64,000 nucleotides of DNA from assembly GCF_014696715.1 (NCBI RefSeq), contig NZ_JACJQO010000022.1:248001-312000 (forward strand), read 5' to 3'. Both the position numbers and the translations under genes were made by a program. The DNA comes from Pseudanabaena sp. FACHB-2040. Lineage in GTDB: Bacteria > Cyanobacteriota > Cyanobacteriia > Phormidesmidales > Phormidesmidaceae. Positions 16,803 through 27,032 of this stretch are shown here, piece by piece (the stretch's first letter is position 1; each line of letters opens with the position of its first letter). The notes below the pieces were generated by a model. It was not told the DNA's origin. It saw nothing but the letters and a program-made list of their open reading frames with translations, and ran no database searches.

Positions 16803-19004
16803 TCAGCGATTGCGCTCCAGTAATTCCTGGACTTGCTCACTCGGGGTGTAGGTATATCCGTAAACACTTTGGTCGGAGTCATCAAGAATTTGCGGAGTCA
16901 AGAGAACAATTAGCTCGTTACGCTGATTTTGATTAACAGTGCTGCGGAAGAGGGCTCCTAAAATTGGCAGATCTCCAAGAATAGGAATTTTGTTGACAGT
17001 AGTCCGCTCACTCTCCTGAATGATGCCAGAGAGAAGCAGCGTTTGACCATCGCGCACCCGGATCTGCCCTGAGGAAAGGGATCGCTCCGCTAGTAGAGTA
17101 ATGGCACCAGCCCCAGTCCCTGTGGGAAAAGTATCTGCCGGAGCCGAAATGCTAGGAGCCACAGACAGGGCAACAAAGCCGTTGTCATCAATGCGATCTA
17201 CGTTGATTTGCAAGACCAACCCAGCAGGTTCAGTTTCAAAGGTCACCGTCTCCCGCTGCACACCGCCAACGTCAGTGAAGTTAGAGGTAATGTTTGTCAC
17301 CACTTCTTGAGTCAAGGCCACTGTCGCAACCTGCCCCTCTTGAACGATCAGTGTCGGGTCAGTCAGGACTTTAGCGTTGCCATTCTGCACGGTAGCAAAG
17401 AGCTGCAGAAGGAAATTACCCGGTAACCCAAACGTACCTACCTCTGGGTTTTGTATTGGAATTGGGGTAGTTGTGGGGGCCGCCCCAAAAGCAGGAGGAG
17501 AGTTGCTGCCAAAGTTAACTACGCCCACACCCCCTCCACTAGCAATACCCGTATTGCCAAGGGAAAAGGAGAAGCTGGTACCAAAGGCGTCGAGCGCATT
17601 CAGATTGACATCAATAACCCGCACGTTGATTGCCACCTGACGCCGCCGCAAGTCAATACGGGTAAGCTGCTCGGTAGCAATGGCAACTAGCTGCGGCGTC
17701 CCCACTAGGGTCACCGAGTTAGTGCGCTCATCGGCCACAACCTGTAGTCCTCGCAAGATCGCCTGGCTATCCTCAAACTCGACTCGTTGGGTTTCTACCT
17801 GTTCTATGGTGCTCGTTTGAGTTTCGGTGATCGCAGGTACGCCCTCACCCACAGCCACTGCATTCACGTTGGTCACCAGTCGCTCTCGGCTAACCGCACT
17901 TTCAGCCCCTAGCGCAACCAGGAAGTTAGCGGCCACCGTCACGTCCACCTGGTTCATGCGGAGGGTTCGAACTGAAACATTTTGGGCGCTGACGGGCAAT
18001 AGGGGACCGACATAGATCGAGCGGCCTACCCGGTTAGCCTGCAGACCACTCACCCGCAGTACGTGATTAAATACGTCCTGGACCGACTCATTCTCAATAT
18101 CGAGAGTCACGGTAGGGCCATCAGGGCCACCAGCTCCAGCCTCTGCGGCTTCACCACCACCGCCTTCACTGGTAAATACTAGGTTTAACCCAGCAGCTCT
18201 CGCGACCAATGAGAGCACTTCACGCGCCGGGGCATTGCGGAGCACCAGCCGAGGAATGCGTTCGTTGCTGCCCAAATCAATCTCACCAAAGGCGGGGTTA
18301 CCCTCAGCCACTGCAATATCTCCCACAGGTGGAGCTATCGCACGAGGCAGAAAAGGAGGAGCTTCCAGAGGCTGAGGCCCAGGAACAGGAACCCCGTCAA
18401 TCGTGACATCTGGGTTGGGCACCAGCACATCAGGCGTAGCTTGGGTCTGAGTTGGTCCTGGGGCAGGGGTCGCTTCAGCCGGAGCAGGAGTTGCCTCAGC
18501 TGGGGCAGGGGTCGCTTGGGCAATGGGCCCAGGCTGAGGTGCGCCAGGTACCGTCTGAATCTCTGCCGGAATGACAGGCGCAGCTTGGGCAGCAGCACTA
18601 TCGGTCTGCACTGCAAAGACAAGCCCTTGGCTAGTGGATGAGAGAACATCGCCCACCGGCACCTGCCCTGTTCCCTCGACGGTCAGGCGAACACTGTTGG
18701 CATCTAGCGGCACCACGGTAACTGCCGCAATACCGGGAGCTGGGTTGGCCTGCCGGAACTCACCACCATCGGGCAGTCCCAGCTGAGTGCGGGTAATATC
18801 TGCCCGTAGGACATTGCCCTGCCTGACGGTGAAGACATTACCTGCTTCACCGCCCTGGGTATTGAACACAATCTCCATGCCCGCCGAAGTTTGATTGACC
18901 TGAACTCCGGTAATTCTGGAAGTAGTGGCTAGGCCAGGCTGAGCAGCCAATGCAGCTAGCACCCCTCCCCACAACACAGTCTTAACTCCAAATATGCGTT
19001 TCAC
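16803..19004 (-). CDS. pilQ: PilQ, type IV pilus outer-membrane secretin
   Basis: 733 residues with a signal peptide (VLWGGVLAALAAQPGLA). An AMIN-type domain occupies about residues 28-130, then a Pro/Ala/Thr linker with three near-identical PAEATPAPAEATPAP units (about 165-190). A secretin/TonB short N-terminal domain follows (LRNAPAREVLSLVARAAGLNLVF, about 255), then an N1-type domain with a TIEQVETQRVEF region. The C-terminal secretin pore shows GQVATVALTQEVV, the VLQINVDRID strand and the closing LLLSGIIQESERTTVNKIPILGDLPILG motif. It forms the outer-membrane gate for pili and DNA uptake. It is the last gene of pilMNOQ. Confidence 0.95.
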   Translation of the reverse strand: MKRIFGVKTVLWGGVLAALAAQPGLATTSRITGVQVNQTSAGMEIVFNTQGGEAGNVFTVRQGNVLRADITRTQLGLPDGGEFRQANPAPGIAAVTVVPLDANSVRLTVEGTGQVPVGDVLSSTSQGLVFAVQTDSAAAQAAPVIPAEIQTVPGAPQPGPIAQATPAPAEATPAPAEATPAPGPTQTQATPDVLVPNPDVTIDGVPVPGPQPLEAPPFLPRAIAPPVGDIAVAEGNPAFGEIDLGSNERIPRLVLRNAPAREVLSLVARAAGLNLVFTSEGGGGEAAEAGAGGPDGPTVTLDIENESVQDVFNHVLRVSGLQANRVGRSIYVGPLLPVSAQNVSVRTLRMNQVDVTVAANFLVALGAESAVSRERLVTNVNAVAVGEGVPAITETQTSTIEQVETQRVEFEDSQAILRGLQVVADERTNSVTLVGTPQLVAIATEQLTRIDLRRRQVAINVRVIDVNLNALDAFGTSFSFSLGNTGIASGGGVGVVNFGSNSPPAFGAAPTTTPIPIQNPEVGTFGLPGNFLLQLFATVQNGNAKVLTDPTLIVQEGQVATVALTQEVVTNITSNFTDVGGVQRETVTFETEPAGLVLQINVDRIDDNGFVALSVAPSISAPADTFPTGTGAGAITLLAERSLSSGQIRVRDGQTLLLSGIIQESERTTVNKIPILGDLPILGALFRSTVNQNQRNELIVLLTPQILDDSDQSVYGYTYTPSEQVQELLERNR

Positions 19005-19083
19005 AGTTCACTCCTCACATCACGATTTCGAAAGATCAGGTGCTTAGATTGATAGCTCAGACTCGCGCAGCTAAGCCCCAGCC

Positions 19084-19995
19084 CTACTGAGGTGGTGCCT
19101 CGGCCGGGGGTGCTTCGCCGCCTTCCGGCGTAACCTCTTCTGGCGGGGCCGGCGGCGGCGGCGGCACCGTAGGATCGGCCGTGGGCACCAAAACATCTAG
19201 AGTAAACTGGCTCTGCAGCAGCCTAGAGATACCTTGCAAATCTTCCTCTGAAGCACCCGCCGGGGGCTCGGCTGGCTGTTGCCGGAAATCCCTGATGATT
19301 ACCAGGGGCTCTAGGCGCTCTATATTGCGAAGAATGCTTAAGGTCTGGGGGTAGAGGGCCTGCATGTTGACGTCTACGCTGTAACGTTGCAGCTTGCCGT
19401 CGAGCTCTGTTCCAAACGCCCCATCGTTGACAACAGCAGGCTGCGCCGGGTTGAACCCAAACAGCTCTGAAGTGTACAGCAACCGCTGAACCACTGGATC
19501 GTTGGCATAGAGGTTGCGAACCTGGGTAATCTGCTGCCGGTTAAGCCCCAGAGCAGTCAGTTGAGCCTCACTGGTGTTGGCAAAATCGGCCTGCAACACG
19601 TTTTCAATCGCCGCATTGCTGTTCTCGATTTGCTGGTTGATATCCAGCAGCAAAGTATCCAAGCTTCTCTGGTCGCCCAAAAGCTCATAAACCCCTACTC
19701 GCTGGTCTAGAGCTGTGGCCAGATCGGCCTCAAGTTGAGCTACCTGCTGCAGCTGGGCCTGCTGCTGCTGCACCTGAGCCTGCTTTTGGGTTACCTGGGT
19801 TTCTAACTCTGCCTTTTGCGCTTGGACTGGCCGCACTAGGTAGTTGTATAGCAGGTAAGCCCCCAAGAGACCCAGAAGAGCGATTAAGATGCCCTGTACT
19901 TTCGGGGTTAGCTCAATGCCAAAGGCAGTTGGATTAGGCGGCCCCTGATCTAGACCCTGATCCTCTACGGGAATAAAATCTCCACTTGCCGTCAT
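19084..19995 (-). CDS. pilO: PilO, pilus alignment protein
   Basis: 303 residues. A cytoplasmic N-terminus leads to one membrane helix (ILIALLGLLGAYLLYNYLV, about 35-53), then a coiled coil (QKAELETQVTQKQAQVQQQQ) and a ferredoxin-like periplasmic domain. The C-terminus is Pro/Glu-rich and longer than in proteobacterial PilO. Its ATG overlaps the pilN stop (TAATG), indicating translational coupling. It couples the inner-membrane motor parts to PilQ. Confidence 0.92.
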   Translation of the reverse strand: MTASGDFIPVEDQGLDQGPPNPTAFGIELTPKVQGILIALLGLLGAYLLYNYLVRPVQAQKAELETQVTQKQAQVQQQQAQLQQVAQLEADLATALDQRVGVYELLGDQRSLDTLLLDINQQIENSNAAIENVLQADFANTSEAQLTALGLNRQQITQVRNLYANDPVVQRLLYTSELFGFNPAQPAVVNDGAFGTELDGKLQRYSVDVNMQALYPQTLSILRNIERLEPLVIIRDFRQQPAEPPAGASEEDLQGISRLLQSQFTLDVLVPTADPTVPPPPPAPPEEVTPEGGEAPPAEAPPQ

Positions 19996-20768
19996 TACTC
20001 AATCACTCCTGTCTCTCGAAGGGCACGCAAACGGGCTACTAGGCCCACTGTTCCTTGCCGTTCCAGTTCCTCAATTAGCTGCGAGGCCGGAACATCGGTT
20101 AGGTTAGCCTGAATGGTGTAGTCAACCAGAAATTCCGGTGCGCCTGCAGGGGTGCCGGGACAGGTGCCCTCCACTTGGGGATCTAGCAGCTCACTTTGCT
20201 TTTCGGCCCGACTGAGTCTAACGGTGTTGCCCTGCAGCAGCGGCGACCGCTGGAGCACCAGGGCAAAGTCGTTGATGTCATTGAAGGAGCAGGCTACCCC
20301 CTGAACTTCAATGCCGCCAGCCCGAGGCACAACCGCTTCGGGCTGCCCTTCTGGCGTTGTGCCAGCAGTCTGGTTGATATTGGTTAGCTGTACGCGGGTA
20401 GGGGTGCGATCGCGAATGTCTTGCAGCAGAGCTGACCAAGGCAAGATCTGGTTAAAAACCGAAACAAAAGCCTGATTTTCAGCTCTAATTGCATCGATCT
20501 GCCCTTGAATCACGGTTGCGGCCTGCAGACGACTCTGCAGGCTAGCCAGCTCCTGGTCAAGCTGATTATTTTGCGCCTGGAGCTGACCGACCTGGTTGCG
20601 CAGGACCAGCCAGTAGCCACCCACTAGGCCGAGCGCGCCCACAGCAAACAGCAGCCCCAGCAGCAGCGGGCGGCGATCCACTGGACCACCCGTTCGCGCT
20701 CGCCGAGTCTGCTGGACAGCAGGCAGCTCTTTGCGGTCATTGAGAAAGTTGATATCAAGTCCGTACAT
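19995..20768 (-). CDS. pilN: PilN, pilus assembly protein
   Basis: 257 residues. The N-terminal MYGLDINFLNDRKELP resembles the conserved INLLP-type peptide that binds PilM. One membrane helix follows (LLLGLLFAVGALGLVGGYWLVL), then a coiled coil and a periplasmic ferredoxin-like domain containing LLQDIRDRTPTRVQLTNI. It starts 3 bases after pilM ends. Confidence 0.93.
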   Translation of the reverse strand: MYGLDINFLNDRKELPAVQQTRRARTGGPVDRRPLLLGLLFAVGALGLVGGYWLVLRNQVGQLQAQNNQLDQELASLQSRLQAATVIQGQIDAIRAENQAFVSVFNQILPWSALLQDIRDRTPTRVQLTNINQTAGTTPEGQPEAVVPRAGGIEVQGVACSFNDINDFALVLQRSPLLQGNTVRLSRAEKQSELLDPQVEGTCPGTPAGAPEFLVDYTIQANLTDVPASQLIEELERQGTVGLVARLRALRETGVIE

Positions 20769-20771
20769 ACC

Positions 20772-21872
20772 CTACACCTCCCGTAAGCCAAGGCCGATAA
20801 CGGTCGCCAAACCCGCCCGTTGAGACTCAGGAATGTCCTCAGTCACATCTAGAGACAGGGCTGAAATGGGGTCAATCTGGCTGGCAGGCAGGCTGAGCCG
20901 CTGAGCAAGAAACTCGTCTAACTGGCCAATGGAGCCGCCAGGCCCAGCTAGCAAGAGCTGAGCCACCTCCATGTCTTCTCCCTGGTTGAGGTAAAAGTCA
21001 ATGGAGCGGCGAAGCTCATCTGCTAATTCGCCCAGCACCCGCAGCATAGCAGCCGTACCGGGATTGGTACCGCCCATTTGAGGAGACCCGACTGTATCCA
21101 TCGGTGAAGCCGGAACGGTCATGCCCTGCAGCAGGTCGGTGTTGCGTGAGGGCGGCAGATTCATAGCCCGACTGAGAGCGCTTTGGATTTGGTAAGTGCC
21201 GATAGGCACGGTGCGGGAAAAATGGGGCACCCCGTCCACAACAATCGAAATCTCAGTGCTCTCAAACTCAACATCGACGATGGCAGCAGCTTCTTGGGGC
21301 GTGAACTGGCGCAGCTGCTCGCGAATGGTGCGAATCAGGGCAAAGCTACTGGTTTCTAGAACGTTTAGGCCCAGCCCAGCCTGCCGAAAAGCCTCTATAT
21401 AGCTGTCGGTAATATCTTTGCGTACGGCCACTAGCAGCACCTGGACCTTCTCGATGCCGTCTTCATCAACAAAGAAGCCTAGCTTTTGATAATCTACGTC
21501 TGCCTCATCCCGAGGAAAGGGGAGGTAAAGGCTGGCCTCCTGATTGAGCACCATCTCCCGCAGCTCTTGGTCATCTAGCTCAGCAGGCACCGGAATAACG
21601 CGAGTAATGGCGCGGCCCGGAATCGCTGTAGTGGCCTGCCTGACCTTCAGCTTGCTTTCGGCCAACACTGTCTGGAGGGCCTCAGCGACAGCAGCTGTAT
21701 CGACAATTTGCCCCTCTTCGTAGACGCCTTCTGCAATATCAACAGAAGCGAGCGTTTCTAACTTCAGCTTGCTGCCCTGCTTACGCAGGCGAGCAACATT
21801 GATCTTTTCGGGCGTGAGTTCTACACCAACGCCCCGAGGTTTGGGAGTGAAAAGAGATGTCAGGCTATTCAC
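20772..21872 (-). CDS. pilM: PilM, actin-like pilus protein
   Basis: 366 residues, cytoplasmic, with the actin/FtsA-like ATP-binding fold: VGVELTPEKINVARLRKQG at the start, AAAIVDVEFESTEISIVVDG in the second phosphate region, and LLLAGPGGSIGQLDEFLAQRL near the C-terminus. PilM binds ATP and the PilN N-terminal peptide under the inner membrane. First gene of the operon pilM-pilN-pilO-pilQ. Confidence 0.95.
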   Translation of the reverse strand: MNSLTSLFTPKPRGVGVELTPEKINVARLRKQGSKLKLETLASVDIAEGVYEEGQIVDTAAVAEALQTVLAESKLKVRQATTAIPGRAITRVIPVPAELDDQELREMVLNQEASLYLPFPRDEADVDYQKLGFFVDEDGIEKVQVLLVAVRKDITDSYIEAFRQAGLGLNVLETSSFALIRTIREQLRQFTPQEAAAIVDVEFESTEISIVVDGVPHFSRTVPIGTYQIQSALSRAMNLPPSRNTDLLQGMTVPASPMDTVGSPQMGGTNPGTAAMLRVLGELADELRRSIDFYLNQGEDMEVAQLLLAGPGGSIGQLDEFLAQRLSLPASQIDPISALSLDVTEDIPESQRAGLATVIGLGLREV

Positions 21873-22441
21873 GGTATACGCACTTTAATTTAGAAAGTGG
21901 GGGTTGGATTGGAGGCGGCTATCTCGGGATGGCTATCTCAGGAGGGTGATTCTAGGGCTAACCAGAGCGCTTGAGCACAACTTAAAAATGTGCTAACGCA
22001 TGGTACACAATTTATGTGAGATTTGCCATACTTTTTGGCGGGACACAAAGCTTAAAAAACTAACTGGAACCTCAGCCGGGATCGGCAGACATCATAGTGC
22101 GATCGCAAGTGCTTACCCGTTCACTTCTGATCAGCAAAAACGGGCAGGCTATAAAAGGGTGAGCTGACAAGTCAGTTCGTTAAAAGGGCAAACGGGGTTC
22201 CTGATGGTAAGCGACTATTTTTGAACAGCAAGCGACCTTTCAATCGCTGCCAATTCGAATTAACCCTCCTGGCCATGATGGAGAGTTCTATATATCTGTA
22301 GATGGGTGGCTCTGCGCTGTGAATGCTGGTCTATATGCCAAAGAAATTAGCGCATTCACCAGCGATGTTACACACAATTGAGAAAGTTGAGCACAGTTAT
22401 TTCAAAAAAAAGCCAACTTTTTTTTAGCAAGGGGTAATACG
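21873..22441. other. Divergent intergenic region pilM / purT
   Basis: 569 bases holding the promoters of pilM (minus) and purT (plus). It is AT-rich, with several A or T runs just before purT (22405-22425), one HIP1-like GCGATCGC (about 22099) and a short CTGAC-AA-GTCAG palindrome near 22165. I find no gene, NtcA box or convincing terminator in it. Confidence 0.5.
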
Positions 22442-23653
22442 GTGACCAATTTAAGTGCAACGGGTTGGGGTGCGCCGCTCTCGGCCGATGCCCGAAAGGT
22501 AATGCTGCTGGGCTCCGGAGAGCTGGGGAAGGAAGTCGTTCTGGAGGCTATGCGCCTGGGTCTGGAGGTCATTGCGGTAGACAGCTATGCCAACGCTCCA
22601 GCCATGCAGGTAGCTCACCGAGCCTACGAGATCGACATGCTAGACAGCGCAAAGCTGCGCTACCTGATCGAGCAAGAGCAGCCTCACCTGATCGTGCCGG
22701 AGGTCGAAGCGATCGCAACCGACACCCTGCTGGCCCTAGAAGCCGAGGGCTGGAGCGTCATCCCCACTGCCCGCGCCACTCGCCTAACCATGAATCGCGA
22801 GGGCATTCGGCGGCTGGCGGCAGAAGATCTGGGCCTGAAAACCTCCCCCTACCGCTTTGCTGAAACGGAAGCTGAGTACCAGGATGCCGTGCAGGTGTTG
22901 GGTCTGCCCTGTGTAGTCAAGCCGATTATGAGCTCTTCTGGCAAAGGCCAGAGCCTGGTGCGCCAGGAGTCTGACGTGATAACGGCCTGGCAATATGCCC
23001 GCAGCGCCGGTCGGAGCAAGAGCGAGCGAGTAATCGTTGAGGGCTTTATTAACTTCGATGTCGAAATCACCCTGCTGACGGTTCGGGCTCAAGACGGCAC
23101 CTTCTTCTGCCCGCCAATTGGGCACCGTCAGGCCGATGGAGACTACCGCGAATCCTGGCAGCCTTGCCCGCTGCCCCCCGCCACGCTAGCTGAGTGCCAG
23201 CGCATCGCTCAGGTCATTACCGATGCCCTCGGTGGCTGGGGCATTTTTGGCGTGGAGCTATTTATTGCCGGAGACCCAGCTCAGCCCCAAACCGTCTACT
23301 TCAGTGAGGTTAGCCCCCGCCCCCACGACACCGGTATGGTCACACTGATTAGCCAGAATATGTCTGAGTTTGAGCTGCATGTTCGTGCGATCGCAGGGCT
23401 GCCCATCGGCTCCATCGAGCTATTCCAGCCCGGGGCCTCCGCCGTCATCTTGGCCCCTGGCAGCAGCGAAAACCCCCGCTTTGCGGGTCTAGCCGAAGCC
23501 TTGAGCGTTCCCACTAGCAAGCTCCGTCTCTTCGGCAAACCCCGCAGCCACAAAAACCGCCGTATGGGCGTAGCCCTAGCCCTGGGCGACAGCCCCGAGC
23601 AGGCGCGTGAGCGGGCAATCGCTTGTGCTGATAAGGTGCAGATTTTGCTCTGA
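22442..23653 (+). CDS. purT: Formate-dependent GAR transformylase
   Basis: 403 residues, ATP-grasp enzyme that makes formylglycinamide ribonucleotide from GAR, formate and ATP in purine synthesis without folate. It follows E. coli PurT closely: [82 protein letters not shown] and [18 protein letters not shown]. The start codon is GTG at 22442, with AAGGGG a few bases before. Confidence 0.96.
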   Translation: MTNLSATGWGAPLSADARKVMLLGSGELGKEVVLEAMRLGLEVIAVDSYANAPAMQVAHRAYEIDMLDSAKLRYLIEQEQPHLIVPEVEAIATDTLLALEAEGWSVIPTARATRLTMNREGIRRLAAEDLGLKTSPYRFAETEAEYQDAVQVLGLPCVVKPIMSSSGKGQSLVRQESDVITAWQYARSAGRSKSERVIVEGFINFDVEITLLTVRAQDGTFFCPPIGHRQADGDYRESWQPCPLPPATLAECQRIAQVITDALGGWGIFGVELFIAGDPAQPQTVYFSEVSPRPHDTGMVTLISQNMSEFELHVRAIAGLPIGSIELFQPGASAVILAPGSSENPRFAGLAEALSVPTSKLRLFGKPRSHKNRRMGVALALGDSPEQARERAIACADKVQILL

Positions 23654-23805
23654 GAAGGAAGAGGAGGGAAGCGGGAGGAGAAAGGAAGGAGGAACAGTGC
23701 AGTTTTGACCCAACAAATGGCTATGCTGATCAAGATCAAGTCCAGATGCTCATATCCTCAACGCGAACCCGCGTCCCCCCAACTCCTCTCTCCTAACTAA
23801 GAACC

Positions 23806-25101
23806 ATGACACGTCACTTCTGGAAACGCTTTAGCCTCTTAACCCTGCTGGGCCTGCTGATGAGCTGGCTGATTAGCTGCGGGGGTGCGCCCACGGCTTC
23901 TAATTCTGGACAGGCGGGTGGGGGCACCCAAGACGTTGAGTTTTGGACGATGCAGCTGCAGCCGCAGTTCACGGACTACTTCAATACGCTGATTGCTCAG
24001 TTTGAGGCCGAGCACCCCGATGTGAAGGTGCGGTGGGTGGACGTGCCCTGGTCTGACATGCAGAGCAAGATTTTGACGGCGGTTTCGGCGGGAACCGCGC
24101 CTGACGTGGTGAATTTGAACCCTGATTTCGCCTCTCAGCTGGCCAGCAAAAATGCTTGGCTACCGCTGGATGACAAGCTGCCGACCACGGCCAAGCAGAC
24201 CTACCTGCCCAAAATTTGGGAGGCTAATGCCCTCAATGGCGAGAGCTTCGGCATTCCCTGGTACCTAACGACCAACATCACCCTCTACAACCAGGAGCTG
24301 CTGACTCAGGCTGGGGTGTCGGCTCCGCCCACGACCTACCAAGAACTGGCTCAGGCGGCGCAACAGATCAAGGAACGAACCGGGAAATACGCGTTCTTCA
24401 CCACCTTTGTCCCAGAAGATTCGGCCGATGTGCTGCAGTCTCTGGTGCAGATGGGGGTAACGCTGGTGGATGACCAGGGCAAAGCCGCCTTTAATACGCC
24501 AGCAGGCAAAGCCGCTTTTCAGTATTGGACTGACCTCTACCAGAAAGAGCTGCTGCCCCGCGAAGTGCTGACTCAGGGCCATCGTCGCGGCATTGAACTT
24601 TACCAGGCAGGCGAAACGGCGCTGCTCTCTACCGGGGCAGAGTTTTTGACCACGATTGAAACGAATGCCCCAGCCATTGCCGAAGTGACCGGCAGCTCAA
24701 CTCAGATTACTGGGGACACTGGCAAGCAAAACGTGGCGGTAATGAACCTGGTGATTCCGCGCGCTACGGATGTGCCAGAGGCAGCGCTAGACTTTGCGCT
24801 GTACGTCACCAATGACGCCAACCAGCTTGAGTTTGCCAAAGCAGCCAATGTTCTACCCTCAACGGCCAACGCGCTGAAGGACAGCTATTTTACCCAGCCT
24901 GCTGCCGACGCCGCCCCGCTCACCCTAGCCCGCACAGTCAGCGCTAGCCAAATGGAAAAAGCCGAAGTGCTGATTCCAGCGATGGAAGATGTCAAGACGC
25001 TACAGAAGGTTGTTTACGACAATCTCCAGGCCGCAATGCTGGGTCAGAAGTCGGTGGATCAGGCCGTTGCCGATGCAGCTGCCGATTGGGATGCCCGTTA
25101 G
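23806..25101 (+). CDS. Extracellular sugar-type ABC binding lipoprotein
   Basis: 431 residues. Signal peptide with lipobox LISC and lipidated Cys about 25, then a Gly/Ser-rich linker and a family 1 solute-binding fold: VEFWTMQLQPQFTDYFNTLI, AGTAPDVVNLNPDFASQLA, LPLDDKLP, SFGIPWYLTTNITLYNQELL. This matches carbohydrate ABC binding proteins. No permease or ATPase gene is next to it, so it is an orphan that must serve a transporter encoded elsewhere. It overlaps the folC stop by 4 bases tail to tail. Confidence 0.88.
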   Translation: MTRHFWKRFSLLTLLGLLMSWLISCGGAPTASNSGQAGGGTQDVEFWTMQLQPQFTDYFNTLIAQFEAEHPDVKVRWVDVPWSDMQSKILTAVSAGTAPDVVNLNPDFASQLASKNAWLPLDDKLPTTAKQTYLPKIWEANALNGESFGIPWYLTTNITLYNQELLTQAGVSAPPTTYQELAQAAQQIKERTGKYAFFTTFVPEDSADVLQSLVQMGVTLVDDQGKAAFNTPAGKAAFQYWTDLYQKELLPREVLTQGHRRGIELYQAGETALLSTGAEFLTTIETNAPAIAEVTGSSTQITGDTGKQNVAVMNLVIPRATDVPEAALDFALYVTNDANQLEFAKAANVLPSTANALKDSYFTQPAADAAPLTLARTVSASQMEKAEVLIPAMEDVKTLQKVVYDNLQAAMLGQKSVDQAVADAAADWDAR

Positions 25102-26465
25102 CTCGCCTTGGCAGGCTGCTGCGTAGCGAAGAAGTGGCCAACGAGATAGAGCGAGCCGCACAAAACGGTCAGGGGGCTCTGATTCTGCGCGATCGCAACT
25201 AGCCCCTCGGCCAAATCATCATAAATCTGGCAGCCGGCTAGGTCGGGGCAGATAACGGTTGCGATCGCGCTCAATTCCTCTGGAGCCGCCGTTGAATGTC
25301 CTGGCACCGGCACCAGGTGTAGTCGGTCTCCGGGCCGCAGCAGTTCTCGAAAAATGTCGGCATGATCTTTGGTCGAGAGCATACCCATCAGCCAGGTCAC
25401 GGCCGGAGGCTGGCCCTTGGATTCATCTTTCCTTAGGCTAGACAAAACCTGATCAACATAGGCTCGCAGGGCCCTAGCCGCTGCCGGATTGTGGGCTCCA
25501 TCAATCAGCAGCTTGTGCAAATTTCCTTGGTTGTCGGGCCAGGTTACCCACTGCAGCCGTCCTGGCCAACGAGCTTGGGCCATGCCGCTAACAATGGCTT
25601 CGTCCGAGATATTCCAGCCCTGATCCTGGAGGAGTTGCAGGGTTGCGATCGCGAGCGCCGAGTTGGCCAGCTGATGGGGGCCAGGAAACGGCAGCGGATA
25701 CTGCAGAGATCGGAGTTCTGGGGCGGTCAGCCCAGCTTCTGCCGTCTGAGTGCCGCTAAACTCGGCCCAACCGGACTCTAGTAGCTGGGCTGGTGTCGGC
25801 CATATGGCTGGACAACCTAAGTCAGCAATCTTCTTTTGCACCACCGCTGCCGCTTCTGCAGGCAAAGGCCCAATCACCGCCGGGCAGCCTGGCTTGAGAA
25901 TGCCTGCCTTTTCTCGGGCAATGTCAGCCAGGGTGGGGCCGAGTCGCTGCCAGTGCTCTCGGCTGAGGGAAGTAATCAGAGTGACTAGGGGGCGATCGCA
26001 AACATTGGTCGCATCCAGCCGTCCACCCAAGCCCACTTCAACTACCGCAATATCTACCGCCTGCCGCGCAAAATAGAGCCAAGCAGCAGCAGTAATCACT
26101 TCAAACTGAGTTGGGCAAGGTTGCTCTGGGTCAATTGCGGCCTCTACCTGCTGCAGCACTGCTAGCAAGTCGTCCGCGCTAATCGGCTGCTCATTAATGC
26201 AGATTCGCTCACACCAGCTCACCAGGTGGGGCGACGTGTAACGACCCACCCGATAGCCCGCTTGGGCCAAAATCGACGAAAGATAAGCACAAACCGATCC
26301 CTTACCATTGGTTCCAGCCACGTGGACAATGGGAACCTGCGTGTGAGGGTGGCCTAGGGCCATCAGGAGCCCTTCGATCCGCTCTAGACCTAGGTCTACC
26401 CCAAAGCGTTCATAGCGGGCGAGAAGGGTTGCAAAGGCAGGTTCAACGGTCGAGCCAGCATTCAT
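25098..26465 (-). CDS. folC: Folylpolyglutamate synthase / dihydrofolate synthase
   Basis: 455 residues of the Mur ligase superfamily. IVHVAGTNGKGSVCAYLSSIL is the P-loop, YTSPHLVSWCERICIN the folate loop, VVEVGLGGRLDATNVC the Mg/ATP region and LIDGAHNPAAARAL the C-terminal domain motif. It adds glutamates to folates and may also form dihydrofolate from dihydropteroate. The ATG at 26465 is clear. The gene ends against the binding-lipoprotein gene with a 4-base convergent overlap. Confidence 0.94.
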   Translation of the reverse strand: MNAGSTVEPAFATLLARYERFGVDLGLERIEGLLMALGHPHTQVPIVHVAGTNGKGSVCAYLSSILAQAGYRVGRYTSPHLVSWCERICINEQPISADDLLAVLQQVEAAIDPEQPCPTQFEVITAAAWLYFARQAVDIAVVEVGLGGRLDATNVCDRPLVTLITSLSREHWQRLGPTLADIAREKAGILKPGCPAVIGPLPAEAAAVVQKKIADLGCPAIWPTPAQLLESGWAEFSGTQTAEAGLTAPELRSLQYPLPFPGPHQLANSALAIATLQLLQDQGWNISDEAIVSGMAQARWPGRLQWVTWPDNQGNLHKLLIDGAHNPAAARALRAYVDQVLSSLRKDESKGQPPAVTWLMGMLSTKDHADIFRELLRPGDRLHLVPVPGHSTAAPEELSAIATVICPDLAGCQIYDDLAEGLVAIAQNQSPLTVLCGSLYLVGHFFATQQPAKAS

Positions 26466-26496
26466 GGAAGCGTGTTTACAAGAAACGACAAAAAAG

Positions 26497-26522
26497 TAGA
26501 GGCACGAAGGTTCGTGCCTCTA
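26497..26522 (-). terminator. Intrinsic terminator of glnB
   Basis: TAGAGGCACGAA and TTCGTGCCTCTA form a perfect 12-bp stem with a 2-base loop. On the minus strand it is followed by CTTTTTTG, 30 bases after the glnB stop. Confidence 0.9.
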
Positions 26523-26551
26523 ACGAAAATTTCCGATCAATCGGCGGGAGC

Positions 26552-26908
<357 letters not shown>

Positions 26909-26971
26909 TCAGCGTTCACCGTTGCATAGCTCAGCAGCCCTATGTGTATCGAGGAGAACCCCCTAAGTACT

Positions 26972-26985
26972 GTATTTGTCGATAC
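26972..26985 (-). promoter_or_regulatory. NtcA binding site of glnB
   Basis: GTATTTGTCGATAC on the plus strand (GTATCGACAAATAC on the minus) fits GTA-N8-TAC exactly, 82 bases upstream of the glnB ATG. NtcA control of glnB is established in other cyanobacteria. Confidence 0.8.
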
Positions 26986-27032
26986 ATTTCTCTGCTTGCT
27001 CGCCTGACCCCAGGATATCCCACCGCTTTACC

